NCBI GenBank assembly: GCA_015222065.1
Contig: JADFUQ010000560.1
Location: forward strand, 1-5,826
Origin: Bacteroidota bacterium
GTDB lineage: Bacteria; Bacteroidota; Bacteroidia; Bacteroidales; VadinHA17
Reading direction: 5' to 3'
DNA: 5,826 bases
A program made the translations under genes and the position numbers. Below the pieces are notes generated by a model, which saw only the letters and a program-made list of their open reading frames with translations, had not been told where the DNA came from and did not search any database. Positions 1 through 5,787 of this stretch are shown in pieces. The number at the start of each line of letters is the position of its first letter. Within the stretch, counting starts at the first letter, position 1.

Positions 1-15
1 ATGACTGTATCGGGG

Positions 16-75
16 TTCACCCTGTGAAACAGCAACTTTGTTGCTCCCAGCTATGCTGGGGTTTCACAGGGTAAA
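16..75. repeat. Inverted repeat folding as a flush three-way junction
   Basis: The outer stem is 12 bp and perfect: ACCCTGTGAAAC (19-30) pairs with GTTTCACAGGGT (61-72). Beyond one mismatch (18/73) two further pairs extend it to 16-75. The whole interior is two adjacent perfect 6-bp hairpins: AGCAAC-TTT-GTTGCT (31-45) and CCCAGC-TAT-GCTGGG (46-60). Of 54 nt in 19-72, 48 are paired and only the two 3-nt loops are not, with no unpaired base at the junction. The layout resembles the T-shaped ends recognised by HUH nucleases and the REP/BIME elements mobilised by REP-associated tyrosine transposases. That link is inference: no transposase gene is in the window, and the strand of origin is unknown. 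Confidence 0.85.
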
Positions 76-93
76 ATTTGAGGCACGAAAATA

Positions 94-131
94 TTTCACC
101 GGGGAAGGAGCATATTTCACTGTGGTAAAAT
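94..131. repeat. Degenerate TTTCAC motifs beside the three-way junction
   Basis: TTTCAC recurs at 94-99 and 115-120, matching the right arm of the neighbouring inverted repeat (62-67) and, in reverse, its left arm (GTGAAA, 24-29). The nonamer ATATTTCAC occurs at 91-99 and again at 112-120, exactly 21 nt apart. TTTCACTGTGGTAAAAT (115-131) closely resembles TTTCACAGGGTAAAAT (62-77) from the junction element. The likely reading is one or two decayed half-copies of the same element, as in REP clusters. No full second palindrome can be built from them. Confidence 0.45.
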
Positions 132-163
132 GAAGAAAGAAAAGAAGAGTTCAAGGTTGAAGA

Positions 164-208
164 ATCGTGAATCGTATATCCTGTATCCTGCATCCTGTAT
201 CGTGAATC
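164..208. repeat. Heptanucleotide tandem array (ATCCTGT-like)
   Basis: Six consecutive 7-nt units start at 164: ATCGTGA, ATCGTAT, ATCCTGT, ATCCTGC, ATCCTGT, ATCGTGA, followed by ATC. Each begins ATC and the consensus is ATCSTRN. The outer units are identical (ATCGTGAATC at 164-173 and 199-208), giving a symmetric arrangement. The array is non-coding by context. Degenerate intergenic heptamer arrays arise by replication slippage; their function, if any, is unknown. Confidence 0.75.
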
Positions 209-233
209 AACAATGCTTGCACGGAACTCTTCT

Positions 234-261
234 CTCTTTGCTCCATGCTCTTTGCTTTCGA
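234..261. repeat. Short heptamer array (CTCTTTG-like)
   Basis: Consecutive 7-nt units read CTCTTTG (234-240), CTCCATG (241-247), CTCTTTG (248-254) and the partial match CTTTCGA (255-261). The period equals that of the upstream ATCCTGT-like array but the sequence is unrelated. The array is short, so chance is harder to exclude than for the longer one. Confidence 0.5.
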
Positions 262-335
262 CACACAGAAACCAGTATTTGGTTTATTAAGTTTTTTTTT
301 GTAAACTCAAAATATATTTTCTAAAATTAAATTAT

Positions 336-340
336 GGAGG
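336..340 (+). promoter_or_regulatory. Ribosome binding site of the zinc-ribbon gene
   Basis: GGAGG at 336-340 lies 4 nt before the ATG at 345. This is a strong Shine-Dalgarno core with a rather short spacer. It fixes the start of the small cysteine-rich protein and contrasts with hypF and hypE, which lack one. Confidence 0.7.
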
Positions 341-344
341 TAAA

Positions 345-749
345 ATGAAAAATTTAATAGCACTCAGAACAAAATGTCCCCATTGCAAAAAGTCTTTTAT
401 GGATCCCTACGATCAGATCAATGGTAAACCCAGCATCAAGGTTGATATTGAAGCAAACGGTAAAAAAGGAAGGTTAAGATTATGTTCATATTATGGCTGT
501 TTTGACCATAAATGCAGTATTGAACTTCCCAAAGACGAGCCAATTAAGTTTTTTTGTCCACACTGTAACAAGGAGCTTGCGAGTCCCAACAAATGTGAAG
601 AATGTGGAGCGCCTATGATCCCATTTGCACTGGAAAAAGGTGGAAAGGTATATATCTGTTCAAAGGTTGGATGCAAAAAACACTTTATCTCCTTCCAGGA
701 TGTTTCAGATGCACTGCGTAAATTGTATAATGAATTCGGTTACTTCTAG
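345..749 (+). CDS. Small cysteine-rich protein with two zinc-ribbon-like modules
   Basis: A 134-residue, probably cytoplasmic protein (no signal peptide or membrane segment) that I do not recognise as a named family. The cysteines fall into two similar halves. Half 1 has CPHC (11-14) and C47-x4-C52-x2-H55, plus C57. Half 2 has CPHC (71-74), CEEC (84-87) and C105-x4-C110-x2-H113. The repeated CPHC and C-x4-C-x2-H spacing suggests an internal duplication of a metal-binding, most likely zinc, ribbon. The start is set by GGAGG 4 nt upstream. The gene is convergent with hypE and separated from it by a large inverted repeat, so it is not part of the hyp operon. It is not HypA: that family starts with MHE and has a single zinc site. 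A nucleic-acid or protein-binding role is possible but unproven. Confidence 0.85.
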   Translation: MKNLIALRTKCPHCKKSFMDPYDQINGKPSIKVDIEANGKKGRLRLCSYYGCFDHKCSIELPKDEPIKFFCPHCNKELASPNKCEECGAPMIPFALEKGGKVYICSKVGCKKHFISFQDVSDALRKLYNEFGYF

Positions 750-784
750 TATCATGTTAAACTTGTTTTGACGGTTAAAGAATA

Positions 785-865
785 GTTGGCAAAAGGCAAT
801 TGGCAGTTGGCAATGATGTTTGCAGTGGAGTATTACTTGCCAACTGCTCTTTGCCAATTGCCAAC
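785..865. terminator. Long inverted repeat of TTGGCAA heptamers, candidate bidirectional terminator
   Basis: The left arm (785-813) and right arm (837-865) are 29 nt each and match at 24 of 29 positions as a palindrome around a 23-nt loop. The innermost 11 pairs and outermost 8 pairs are perfect. The arms are themselves heptamer tandems: TTGGCAA, AAGGCAA, TTGGCAG, TTGGCAA on the left (786-813), and TTGCCAA, CTGCTCT, TTGCCAA, TTGCCAA on the right (837-864). The element sits between two convergent genes, where a hairpin would stop transcripts from both sides. There is no clean U-tract after either arm, so intrinsic termination is inferred from position and structure only. Confidence 0.6.
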
Positions 866-931
866 TAAACACTTACGATAAATTAAGATTGACACAACAC
901 TAGTAGATATTGATCCTTTATGTATCTTTTC

Positions 932-1957
932 TTAGCAAATCCTCGGGAGCTGTTCTCCTGTCAGCATATCAATTATCCTGGTACCTCCAATAGCTGTTTT
1001 CAGTACTACCTTGCCAGGGTGTTTTTCAGTTATTTCCCCGATAACCGAAGCTTGCTTGCCGAAGGTGTTGTATTGCAATTTATCCAGTACCTTATCCACA
1101 TCCAATGAATCTACTACCATTATAACCTTTCCCTCATTTGCCATATAAAGAGGGTCATATCCGAAAATCTCACAAGCACTTTGCACACTACTTTTCACTG
1201 GTATACTCTCTTCGTCAGTCTCAATACCCAGTCCCCTTGTTTCAGAGAGTTCGCACAAAACCGTTGCAAGTCCACCTCTGGTAGCATCACGCATGAAATG
1301 TATACCGGATGAGGTACTGAGAGCTGAATGTATCATTTTGTTAAGAGAGGCACAATCAGATTTTAGATTAACATTAAAACTCATATTCTCGCGTGCAGAA
1401 AGGATAGCGACACCATGATCTCCAACACTGCCACTTACAATGATTTTATCGCCTGGTATTATTTTACGCCCGGTACTTATTGAATGATTTTTCCGGGGTA
1501 AATATCCAACGCCGGAAGTATTAATGAATAGTTTATCGCATTTACCTTTATTAACCACCTTGGTATCACCTGTCACAATTTTCACCCCTGCTTTACGTGA
1601 TTCGTCAGCCATCGAACTGACTATTTTTTCAAGATCCGTTATGGAAAAACCTTCTTCAATAATGAATGAGGCACTCAGATATTGTGGTTTTGCTCCGGAT
1701 ACAGCCAGGTCATTTACAGTACCACATACTGCAAGTTTCCCGATATTCCCACCGGGAAAGAATATTGGATCAACCACATAAGAATCTGTTGTAAAAGCAA
1801 TCCCTTCATCTGCTCCGGGAAGACATGCAGAATCTGTCTGTTCGGATAATATTTTATTGGAAAAATACTTAACAAAGATATCCCTGATAAGGTCGTGGGA
1901 TAATTTTCCACCACTACCATGACCTAATAATATGGCTTTCCCCTGATTATTGTTCAT
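932..1957 (-). CDS. hypE: Hydrogenase maturation protein HypE (carbamoyl dehydratase)
   Basis: HypE receives a carbamoyl group from HypF on its C-terminal cysteine and dehydrates it with ATP to a thiocyanate, the source of the cyanide ligands of the [NiFe] active site. The 341-residue protein is the usual size for the family. Visible features are LGHGSGGKL near the N-terminus (11-19), TTDS (56-59) and GTVNDLAVSGA (79-89) of the PurM/AIR-synthase-like ATP-binding fold, GDTKVV (130-135), RDATRGGLA (213-221), and the diagnostic terminal PRIC with acceptor Cys341. It is cytoplasmic. The ATG at 1957 fits the family N-terminus but has no clear Shine-Dalgarno. It is the last gene of the operon, 142 nt after hypD, behind a TTCC-phased repeat. 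TAATTTCG (minus strand, 1979-1972) resembles a Bacteroidota -7 box but has no good TTTG partner, so an internal promoter is only a weak possibility. Confidence 0.97.
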   Translation of the reverse strand: MNNNQGKAILLGHGSGGKLSHDLIRDIFVKYFSNKILSEQTDSACLPGADEGIAFTTDSYVVDPIFFPGGNIGKLAVCGTVNDLAVSGAKPQYLSASFIIEEGFSITDLEKIVSSMADESRKAGVKIVTGDTKVVNKGKCDKLFINTSGVGYLPRKNHSISTGRKIIPGDKIIVSGSVGDHGVAILSARENMSFNVNLKSDCASLNKMIHSALSTSSGIHFMRDATRGGLATVLCELSETRGLGIETDEESIPVKSSVQSACEIFGYDPLYMANEGKVIMVVDSLDVDKVLDKLQYNTFGKQASVIGEITEKHPGKVVLKTAIGGTRIIDMLTGEQLPRIC

Positions 1958-2018
1958 AGATCAATATATAACGAAATTATAACTCATAATAAAGTTTTAC
2001 AGGATAATGCTTAGTTAT

Positions 2019-2090
2019 TTCCCTTTCTTCCCAATCTTCCATTATTCCATTTTTCCATTTTTCCATTATTCCCTCTATTCCCTCTATTCC
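2019..2090. repeat. TTCC-phased 8-9-nt tandem repeat in the hypD-hypE gap
   Basis: TTCC occurs nine times, at 2019, 2028, 2037, 2045, 2053, 2061, 2069, 2078 and 2087, with steps of 9,9,8,8,8,8,9,9. The central units are octamers TTCCATTA or TTCCATTT (2037-2068); the right-hand ones are nonamers TTCCCTCTA (2070-2087 region). In the hyp transcript this reads as a purine-rich GGAA series ahead of hypE. It is non-coding by position and has no dyad symmetry, so it is not a classical terminator. It may have inserted or expanded between genes that are normally close together. Confidence 0.75.
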
Positions 2091-2099
2091 CTTCTTCTC

Positions 2100-3179
2100 C
2101 TACTTATTATACCTGTAATATGCATGGCATGCTCCTTCATTGGAAACCATACATGCCCCAACCGGGTTTGCAGGTGAGCAAGCCTTATTAAATAATTTAC
2201 AATCAGAAGGTTTTTTAATGCCTTTCAGTATTTCACCGCATATACACCCTGCCGGTTCAATTGTTTCTTCAACTTCAACACTCAGCATTTTTTCTGCATC
2301 AAACCGTTTATACTTTTCTTTCAGAGCAAACCCGCTGTTTTTCAAAACCCCCAATCCTCTCCACCAATCATCATGAAGCACAAAAACCTCATTCATCATT
2401 TCCTGAGCTTTTACATTACCTTCGGGAATAACAACCCTTTTATACTGTATTTCCACCTTTGGCGAGTGGGTTTCATGTTGTTTGACAAGCATATAAATAG
2501 ATTGCAAGATATCAACCGGTTCAAAGCCACTGATAACACAACCAAGACCAAATTTTTCAGGGATAGCTTTGTATATACCTGAACCTGTTATGGTACTGAC
2601 ATGACCAGGAGCGATATAACCATTCAGTTCTACCCCCTCGTCAATCAGGGCTTCCATAGCAGGAGGCATGATCTTATGCGAACTATACAGATAGAAATTC
2701 TCAAGGTTTTCAGCATTTGCTTTTAATATGGCTGCTGCACTGGTTGGAGCGGTTGTTTCGAACCCAATGCCAGGGAAAATCACTTTCTTATCAGGATTTT
2801 TTCTGGCAATATTCAAGGCATCCAGTATTGAATATACCATCCGGATATCTCTTCCGTTTGCTTTCTCCCTGTCAAGAGATGAGGTAGATCCCGGGATCCT
2901 TATCAGGTCACCAAATGAAGTGATTATGACATTATCAAGACGGCTATAAGCCACAACTTTGTCAATAAACAAATTACTTGTAACACAAACCGGGCAACCC
3001 GGTCCGGAAAGCAGTTCGATATTATCAGGGAGAAGTGACGGAATACCAAATTTCTGGACTGCCATGGTATGGCCACCACATACCTCCATAAACCTGACAT
3101 GTTTTTTAGATATGGAACTGATATAATCTACAAGCCGGGATACAATTTCTTTATTCCGGAATTCTGTTATGTATTTCAT
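2100..3179 (-). CDS. hypD: Hydrogenase maturation protein HypD (Fe-S scaffold)
   Basis: HypD forms a complex with HypC on which the Fe(CN)2CO unit of [NiFe] hydrogenase is built; it is an iron-sulfur protein with a redox-active thiol pair. The 359 residues cover the family length. Motifs seen are EVCGGHT (32-38, Cys34), GPGCPVCVT (59-67, Cys62 and Cys65), GFETTAP (139-145), SSHKIMPP (166-173) and PGHVSTITG (191-199). The C-terminal cysteines that include the 4Fe-4S ligands are Cys312, Cys314, Cys327, Cys334, Cys343 and Cys351. The start ATG (3179-3177) overlaps the hypC stop in an ATGA, with AGGAA just upstream (3187-3183), implying translational coupling. It ends with the usual EGACHAYYRY-type tail, so it is intact. 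It is cytoplasmic. Confidence 0.98.
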   Translation of the reverse strand: MKYITEFRNKEIVSRLVDYISSISKKHVRFMEVCGGHTMAVQKFGIPSLLPDNIELLSGPGCPVCVTSNLFIDKVVAYSRLDNVIITSFGDLIRIPGSTSSLDREKANGRDIRMVYSILDALNIARKNPDKKVIFPGIGFETTAPTSAAAILKANAENLENFYLYSSHKIMPPAMEALIDEGVELNGYIAPGHVSTITGSGIYKAIPEKFGLGCVISGFEPVDILQSIYMLVKQHETHSPKVEIQYKRVVIPEGNVKAQEMMNEVFVLHDDWWRGLGVLKNSGFALKEKYKRFDAEKMLSVEVEETIEPAGCICGEILKGIKKPSDCKLFNKACSPANPVGACMVSNEGACHAYYRYNK

Positions 3180-3430
3180 ACTTTCCTGCTCTGCTCTTCC
3201 CGGTCCATTTCCTTATTTAACTCTTCTAATTCCTCAAACAAAACAAGAGTTTCAGCTGCATCAGCGGGACTGATCTTCTGTAATGCAAAACCGGTATGAA
3301 GCAAAACATAATCGCCAATCTTAACATCATCAAGCATCTGCAGACTAGCATTTATAATTGTTTCGCCAACAGAAACCCTGGCCATTTCTCCATTAATTTC
3401 AACAATTTTTGCCGGTACACTTAAACACAT
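3176..3430 (-). CDS. hypC: Hydrogenase maturation chaperone HypC
   Basis: HypC (HypC/HybG/HupF family) is a small chaperone that binds HypD, carries the iron with its ligands and escorts it to the large-subunit precursor of [NiFe] hydrogenase. The 84-residue protein begins with the diagnostic MCLSVPAKI; Cys2, exposed after removal of Met1, is the known iron-binding residue. A small beta-barrel core follows, with GDYVLLHTGFAL (39-50, conserved His45), then an acidic, probably helical C-terminus (about 60-80). The start lies inside the end of hypF (10-nt overlap) and is backed by a strong Shine-Dalgarno. The stop overlaps the hypD start. This close coupling fits the stable HypC-HypD complex. 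There is a single copy here, so its large-subunit partner cannot be deduced. Confidence 0.98.
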   Translation of the reverse strand: MCLSVPAKIVEINGEMARVSVGETIINASLQMLDDVKIGDYVLLHTGFALQKISPADAAETLVLFEELEELNKEMDREEQSRKV

Positions 3431-5682
3431 CTTAATTCCCTCCTTTTGGAAGCAATTACCAGTTGTCCCAAAGCTATTCCACCATCATTTGCCGGGATTG
3501 CCACCGGAGTATACACCTGGTAATTCTCCTTTATTAATTTATTCTCAATTTTCTGAAGTAAATATCTGTTTTGAAACGTCCCTCCCGATAAAACCACTTT
3601 ACTTATACCGGTTCTTTGTCTTACTTCATTTACTGCGGCAAAAATAATAGAAATAACTGTATTATGGAATTTTGCCGAAATTTCTCCCTCGTGAGTCCCA
3701 TTAATAATATCATTCACTATCTCTTTTATCATTACTTCAACTTTAATTGTCTTTCCCATTTTGAAAGAATAAGAATCAGTGCAATTATTATCAATAAGAG
3801 ATTCAAGGCGCATCGGTGCTTCAGCATGGAAACCTGAATAGGTACAAACATCCAGAATAGCAGCTACCGTATCAAACAACCGCCCGGAACTGGAAGTTAA
3901 CGGACAATTTATATTTTTATCGATCATCCGGATTATATCCTCCGCGTTCTTTTTAACCAGATTTCTAACAAAAGGAATATTCAATTTAAAAAAATCTGAT
4001 CCGTATATTCTATATAAATATGCTACCCCCATCCTCCATGGTTCGAGAGTCGCTTTGTCACCACCAGGCATTGGAATATACGAGAAATGGGTAACTCTCT
4101 CATAATCTGCCAGATCACATATATAAAATTCACCACCCCAAATATTATTATCATCACCAAGACCAATTCCATCGAAACCAACTCCTATCACTTTTTCATC
4201 AAGATTATGCTCTGCCATACAGGCAGCAATATGTGCATGATGATGCTGTACTTTAACTACAGGCAAGCCAGAGTCAACAGCATATTTTGTAGAAAGGTAC
4301 TCAGGATGAAGGTCACAAACTATTAAAGCCGGATCAACACGAAACAGCTTTTTCTGTCTTTCGATAGATTCACAATAAAATTCATAAGTTTCCCAATTCT
4401 TAAGGTCTCCTATATACTGGCTCAGAATTGCCTGGTTTCCCTTACCGAGACAAAAAGTATTTACCAACTCAGCACCACACGCCATAATTCCGTTTACATT
4501 CAGGGTCAAATCAACAGGTTCGGGCACATAACCTCTCGACCTTCTTATAACACGAGGAATGTTATTAACCACCAGTTGAACTGAATCATCAACCCTGTTG
4601 AATATTTCACGGTTATAGGTCACAAGGGCATCACTAACCGGGAGAAGTTTTTTTGAAGCTTCCCTGTCTGAGATAATAATTGGTTCATCCAGGATATTTC
4701 CGCTAGTCAGAACAATAACAGGTGTATTAAGCTTACTAAAAAGAAGGTAGTGAAACGGCATATATGGCAACATCGCCCCCACCGTATCAAATCCCATACT
4801 AACACTAAAGGCAAGGTTCTTTCTGCTTTTCAGAAGAACTATCGGTCGCCTCCATAACTGCAATAATTCCTGTTCTTCTGCATTTACCATAGCATATTCC
4901 CTGAGTGTCTCTATCCCGTTGAACATCACTGCAAACGGCTTCCCCTCCCTCAGTTTGGATTGCCTGAGTTGTTTCACTGCTTTTTCGTTTAAGGCATTAC
5001 AAGCCATAAAATAGCCACCTATTCCCTTAACAGAAACAATCCCACCGTTGTTTATCGCCATTGCCGTTTTATTAAGAACCTTCTCAAAACTATCGGTTTT
5101 CTCATATTTTGAGATCAATTCATACCGTGGTCCGCAGTTCAGACATGCCACAGGCTGGGCATGGAACCGGCGATCCATAACATCCGAATATTCGCCGGCA
5201 CAAACATCGCACATTTTAAAAACGTTCATGGTAGTTTTGTCCCGATCATATGGCAAATCTTTAATAATTGAGAACCTGGGACCACAATTGGTACAATTGA
5301 TAAAAGGATAATTAATCCGGTGTGATTGTTCTTTCATATCTCCGAGGCAGGCAGGACAGACTGCAATATCAGGACTCACATCGGTAATTTCATCTGAATC
5401 AGATTTACTTTTAACAATAGTAAATTTTTTATAATCTTTTGAACTGATCTGCTTAACATTAACCGATTTGATTGTTGATGCGAGTGGTTTTTTCTCTTTC
5501 AGGGAAATTATAAAATGGTCAATATCAGATCTTTTACCTCTGGCAAAAATCTTAACTCCATCATTCCGGTTTTCAACACTACCCTTTATATTATAATAAT
5601 GAGCAATCCTGTAAACAAACGGTCTGAATCCTACTCCCTGCACCAGACCCTTTACTGTTATTTCATAAGTTCCATTGTCCAT
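3421..5682 (-). CDS. hypF: Carbamoyltransferase HypF
   Basis: HypF converts carbamoyl phosphate and ATP into carbamoyl-AMP and transfers the carbamoyl group to HypE, the first step in making the cyanide ligands. The 753 residues hold all four expected parts. An acylphosphatase domain (about 1-92) has GLVQGVGFR (12-20) with catalytic Arg20 and Asn38. A double zinc finger has pairs C109/C112, C130/C133, C158/C161 and C180/C183 (24- and 18-residue spacers as usual, 17 in the first instead of 18), followed by a YrdC-like domain (about 200-385) with KLREGKPFA (243-251) and LTSGN (325-329). A Kae1-like carbamoyltransferase domain (about 395-753) has the metal-site HHHAH (480-484), GFDGIGLGD (502-510), LSGGTFQNR (698-706) and ANDGG (731-735). 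It is cytoplasmic and first in the operon. The start is chosen from the family N-terminus; an in-frame stop lies 5 codons upstream and there is no clear Shine-Dalgarno. Confidence 0.98.
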   Translation of the reverse strand: MDNGTYEITVKGLVQGVGFRPFVYRIAHYYNIKGSVENRNDGVKIFARGKRSDIDHFIISLKEKKPLASTIKSVNVKQISSKDYKKFTIVKSKSDSDEITDVSPDIAVCPACLGDMKEQSHRINYPFINCTNCGPRFSIIKDLPYDRDKTTMNVFKMCDVCAGEYSDVMDRRFHAQPVACLNCGPRYELISKYEKTDSFEKVLNKTAMAINNGGIVSVKGIGGYFMACNALNEKAVKQLRQSKLREGKPFAVMFNGIETLREYAMVNAEEQELLQLWRRPIVLLKSRKNLAFSVSMGFDTVGAMLPYMPFHYLLFSKLNTPVIVLTSGNILDEPIIISDREASKKLLPVSDALVTYNREIFNRVDDSVQLVVNNIPRVIRRSRGYVPEPVDLTLNVNGIMACGAELVNTFCLGKGNQAILSQYIGDLKNWETYEFYCESIERQKKLFRVDPALIVCDLHPEYLSTKYAVDSGLPVVKVQHHHAHIAACMAEHNLDEKVIGVGFDGIGLGDDNNIWGGEFYICDLADYERVTHFSYIPMPGGDKATLEPWRMGVAYLYRIYGSDFFKLNIPFVRNLVKKNAEDIIRMIDKNINCPLTSSSGRLFDTVAAILDVCTYSGFHAEAPMRLESLIDNNCTDSYSFKMGKTIKVEVMIKEIVNDIINGTHEGEISAKFHNTVISIIFAAVNEVRQRTGISKVVLSGGTFQNRYLLQKIENKLIKENYQVYTPVAIPANDGGIALGQLVIASKRRELRCV
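3438..3445 (-). promoter_or_regulatory. Ribosome binding site of hypC inside hypF
   Basis: On the minus strand AAGGAGGG (3445 to 3438) lies within the last codons of hypF. The core AAGGAGG is 8 nt before the hypC ATG at 3430. It is the strongest Shine-Dalgarno in the operon and would allow hypC to be translated by fresh initiation as well as by coupling, which suits a chaperone needed in quantity. Confidence 0.75.
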
Positions 5683-5703
5683 TAGTATGATTAATTAAAA
5701 ATG

Positions 5704-5734
5704 CGAAGCTATATGAATGTATCGTATTTTCAAA
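5704..5734 (-). promoter_or_regulatory. Candidate Bacteroidota-type promoter for the hyp operon
   Basis: On the minus strand TTTG (5734-5731) is followed after 19 nt by TAGCTTCG (5711-5704). This matches the Bacteroidota sigma-factor pattern TTTG / TAnnTTTG with one mismatch and ordinary spacing. It lies 21 nt before the hypF ATG, giving a very short leader. The DNA is AT-rich, so such matches arise by chance fairly easily. Confidence 0.35.
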
Positions 5735-5787
5735 AAATAGAAACCGTTAAAGTGGTTAAATAATCTTCATGCTTACTAACACATATT

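Larger units (their letters stand above)
1..344. other. Non-coding, repeat-rich left end
   Basis: I see no convincing gene in this stretch. The frame starting at position 1 stops at 25-27, inside the left arm of an inverted repeat. The only longer open frame (130-324, plus) runs straight through two heptamer repeat arrays and encodes low-complexity sequence with no recognisable domain, so I treat it as spurious. The stretch holds the three-way-junction repeat, TTTCAC motifs, two heptamer arrays and a run of nine T (292-300) before the ribosome binding site of the zinc-ribbon gene. No promoter with correctly spaced TTTG and TAnnTTTG boxes could be placed confidently ahead of that gene. Confidence 0.6.

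Noticed and set aside
19..72. tRNA or small structured tRNA-like gene
   Set aside because: Only two side arms, 3-nt loops, and no D-, T- or anticodon-loop sequence; the symmetry is that of a DNA palindrome.
130..324. A 64-codon plus-strand open frame
   Set aside because: It crosses both heptamer arrays, has no Shine-Dalgarno and no domain-like sequence; the repeats simply lack stops in that frame.
334..348. Four-codon mini-ORF ATG GAG GTA AAA TGA overlapping the zinc-ribbon gene start
   Set aside because: The ATG arises from the GGAGG ribosome binding site itself and has no ribosome binding site of its own; coincidence is the simplest reading.
345..749. Zinc-ribbon protein as a replacement HypA
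   Set aside because: No MHE start and a different cysteine layout, with the gene convergent rather than in the operon; there is no positive evidence.
785..865. CRISPR-like array
   Set aside because: Units are 7 nt, contiguous and partly inverted, with no unique spacers of regular length and no cas genes.
1524..1781. Antisense open frame within hypE, and similar ones opposite hypD and hypF
   Set aside because: They lie fully opposite well-identified genes and show no independent domain or ribosome binding site.
1977..2099. In-frame continuation of hypD beyond its TAG for about 40 codons, including a possible 29-residue ORF from an ATG at 2066 ending just before hypE
   Set aside because: The frame is open because the purine-rich repeat has few stops. 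The encoded sequence is low complexity (repeated GIEGI, MEKWKNG), and HypD already ends at its normal family C-terminus.
5742..5757. AACCGTT / AGTGGTT imperfect dyad upstream of hypF as an operator
   Set aside because: Only 5 of 7 positions match, and it lies in AT-rich DNA upstream of the weak promoter; too poor to call.
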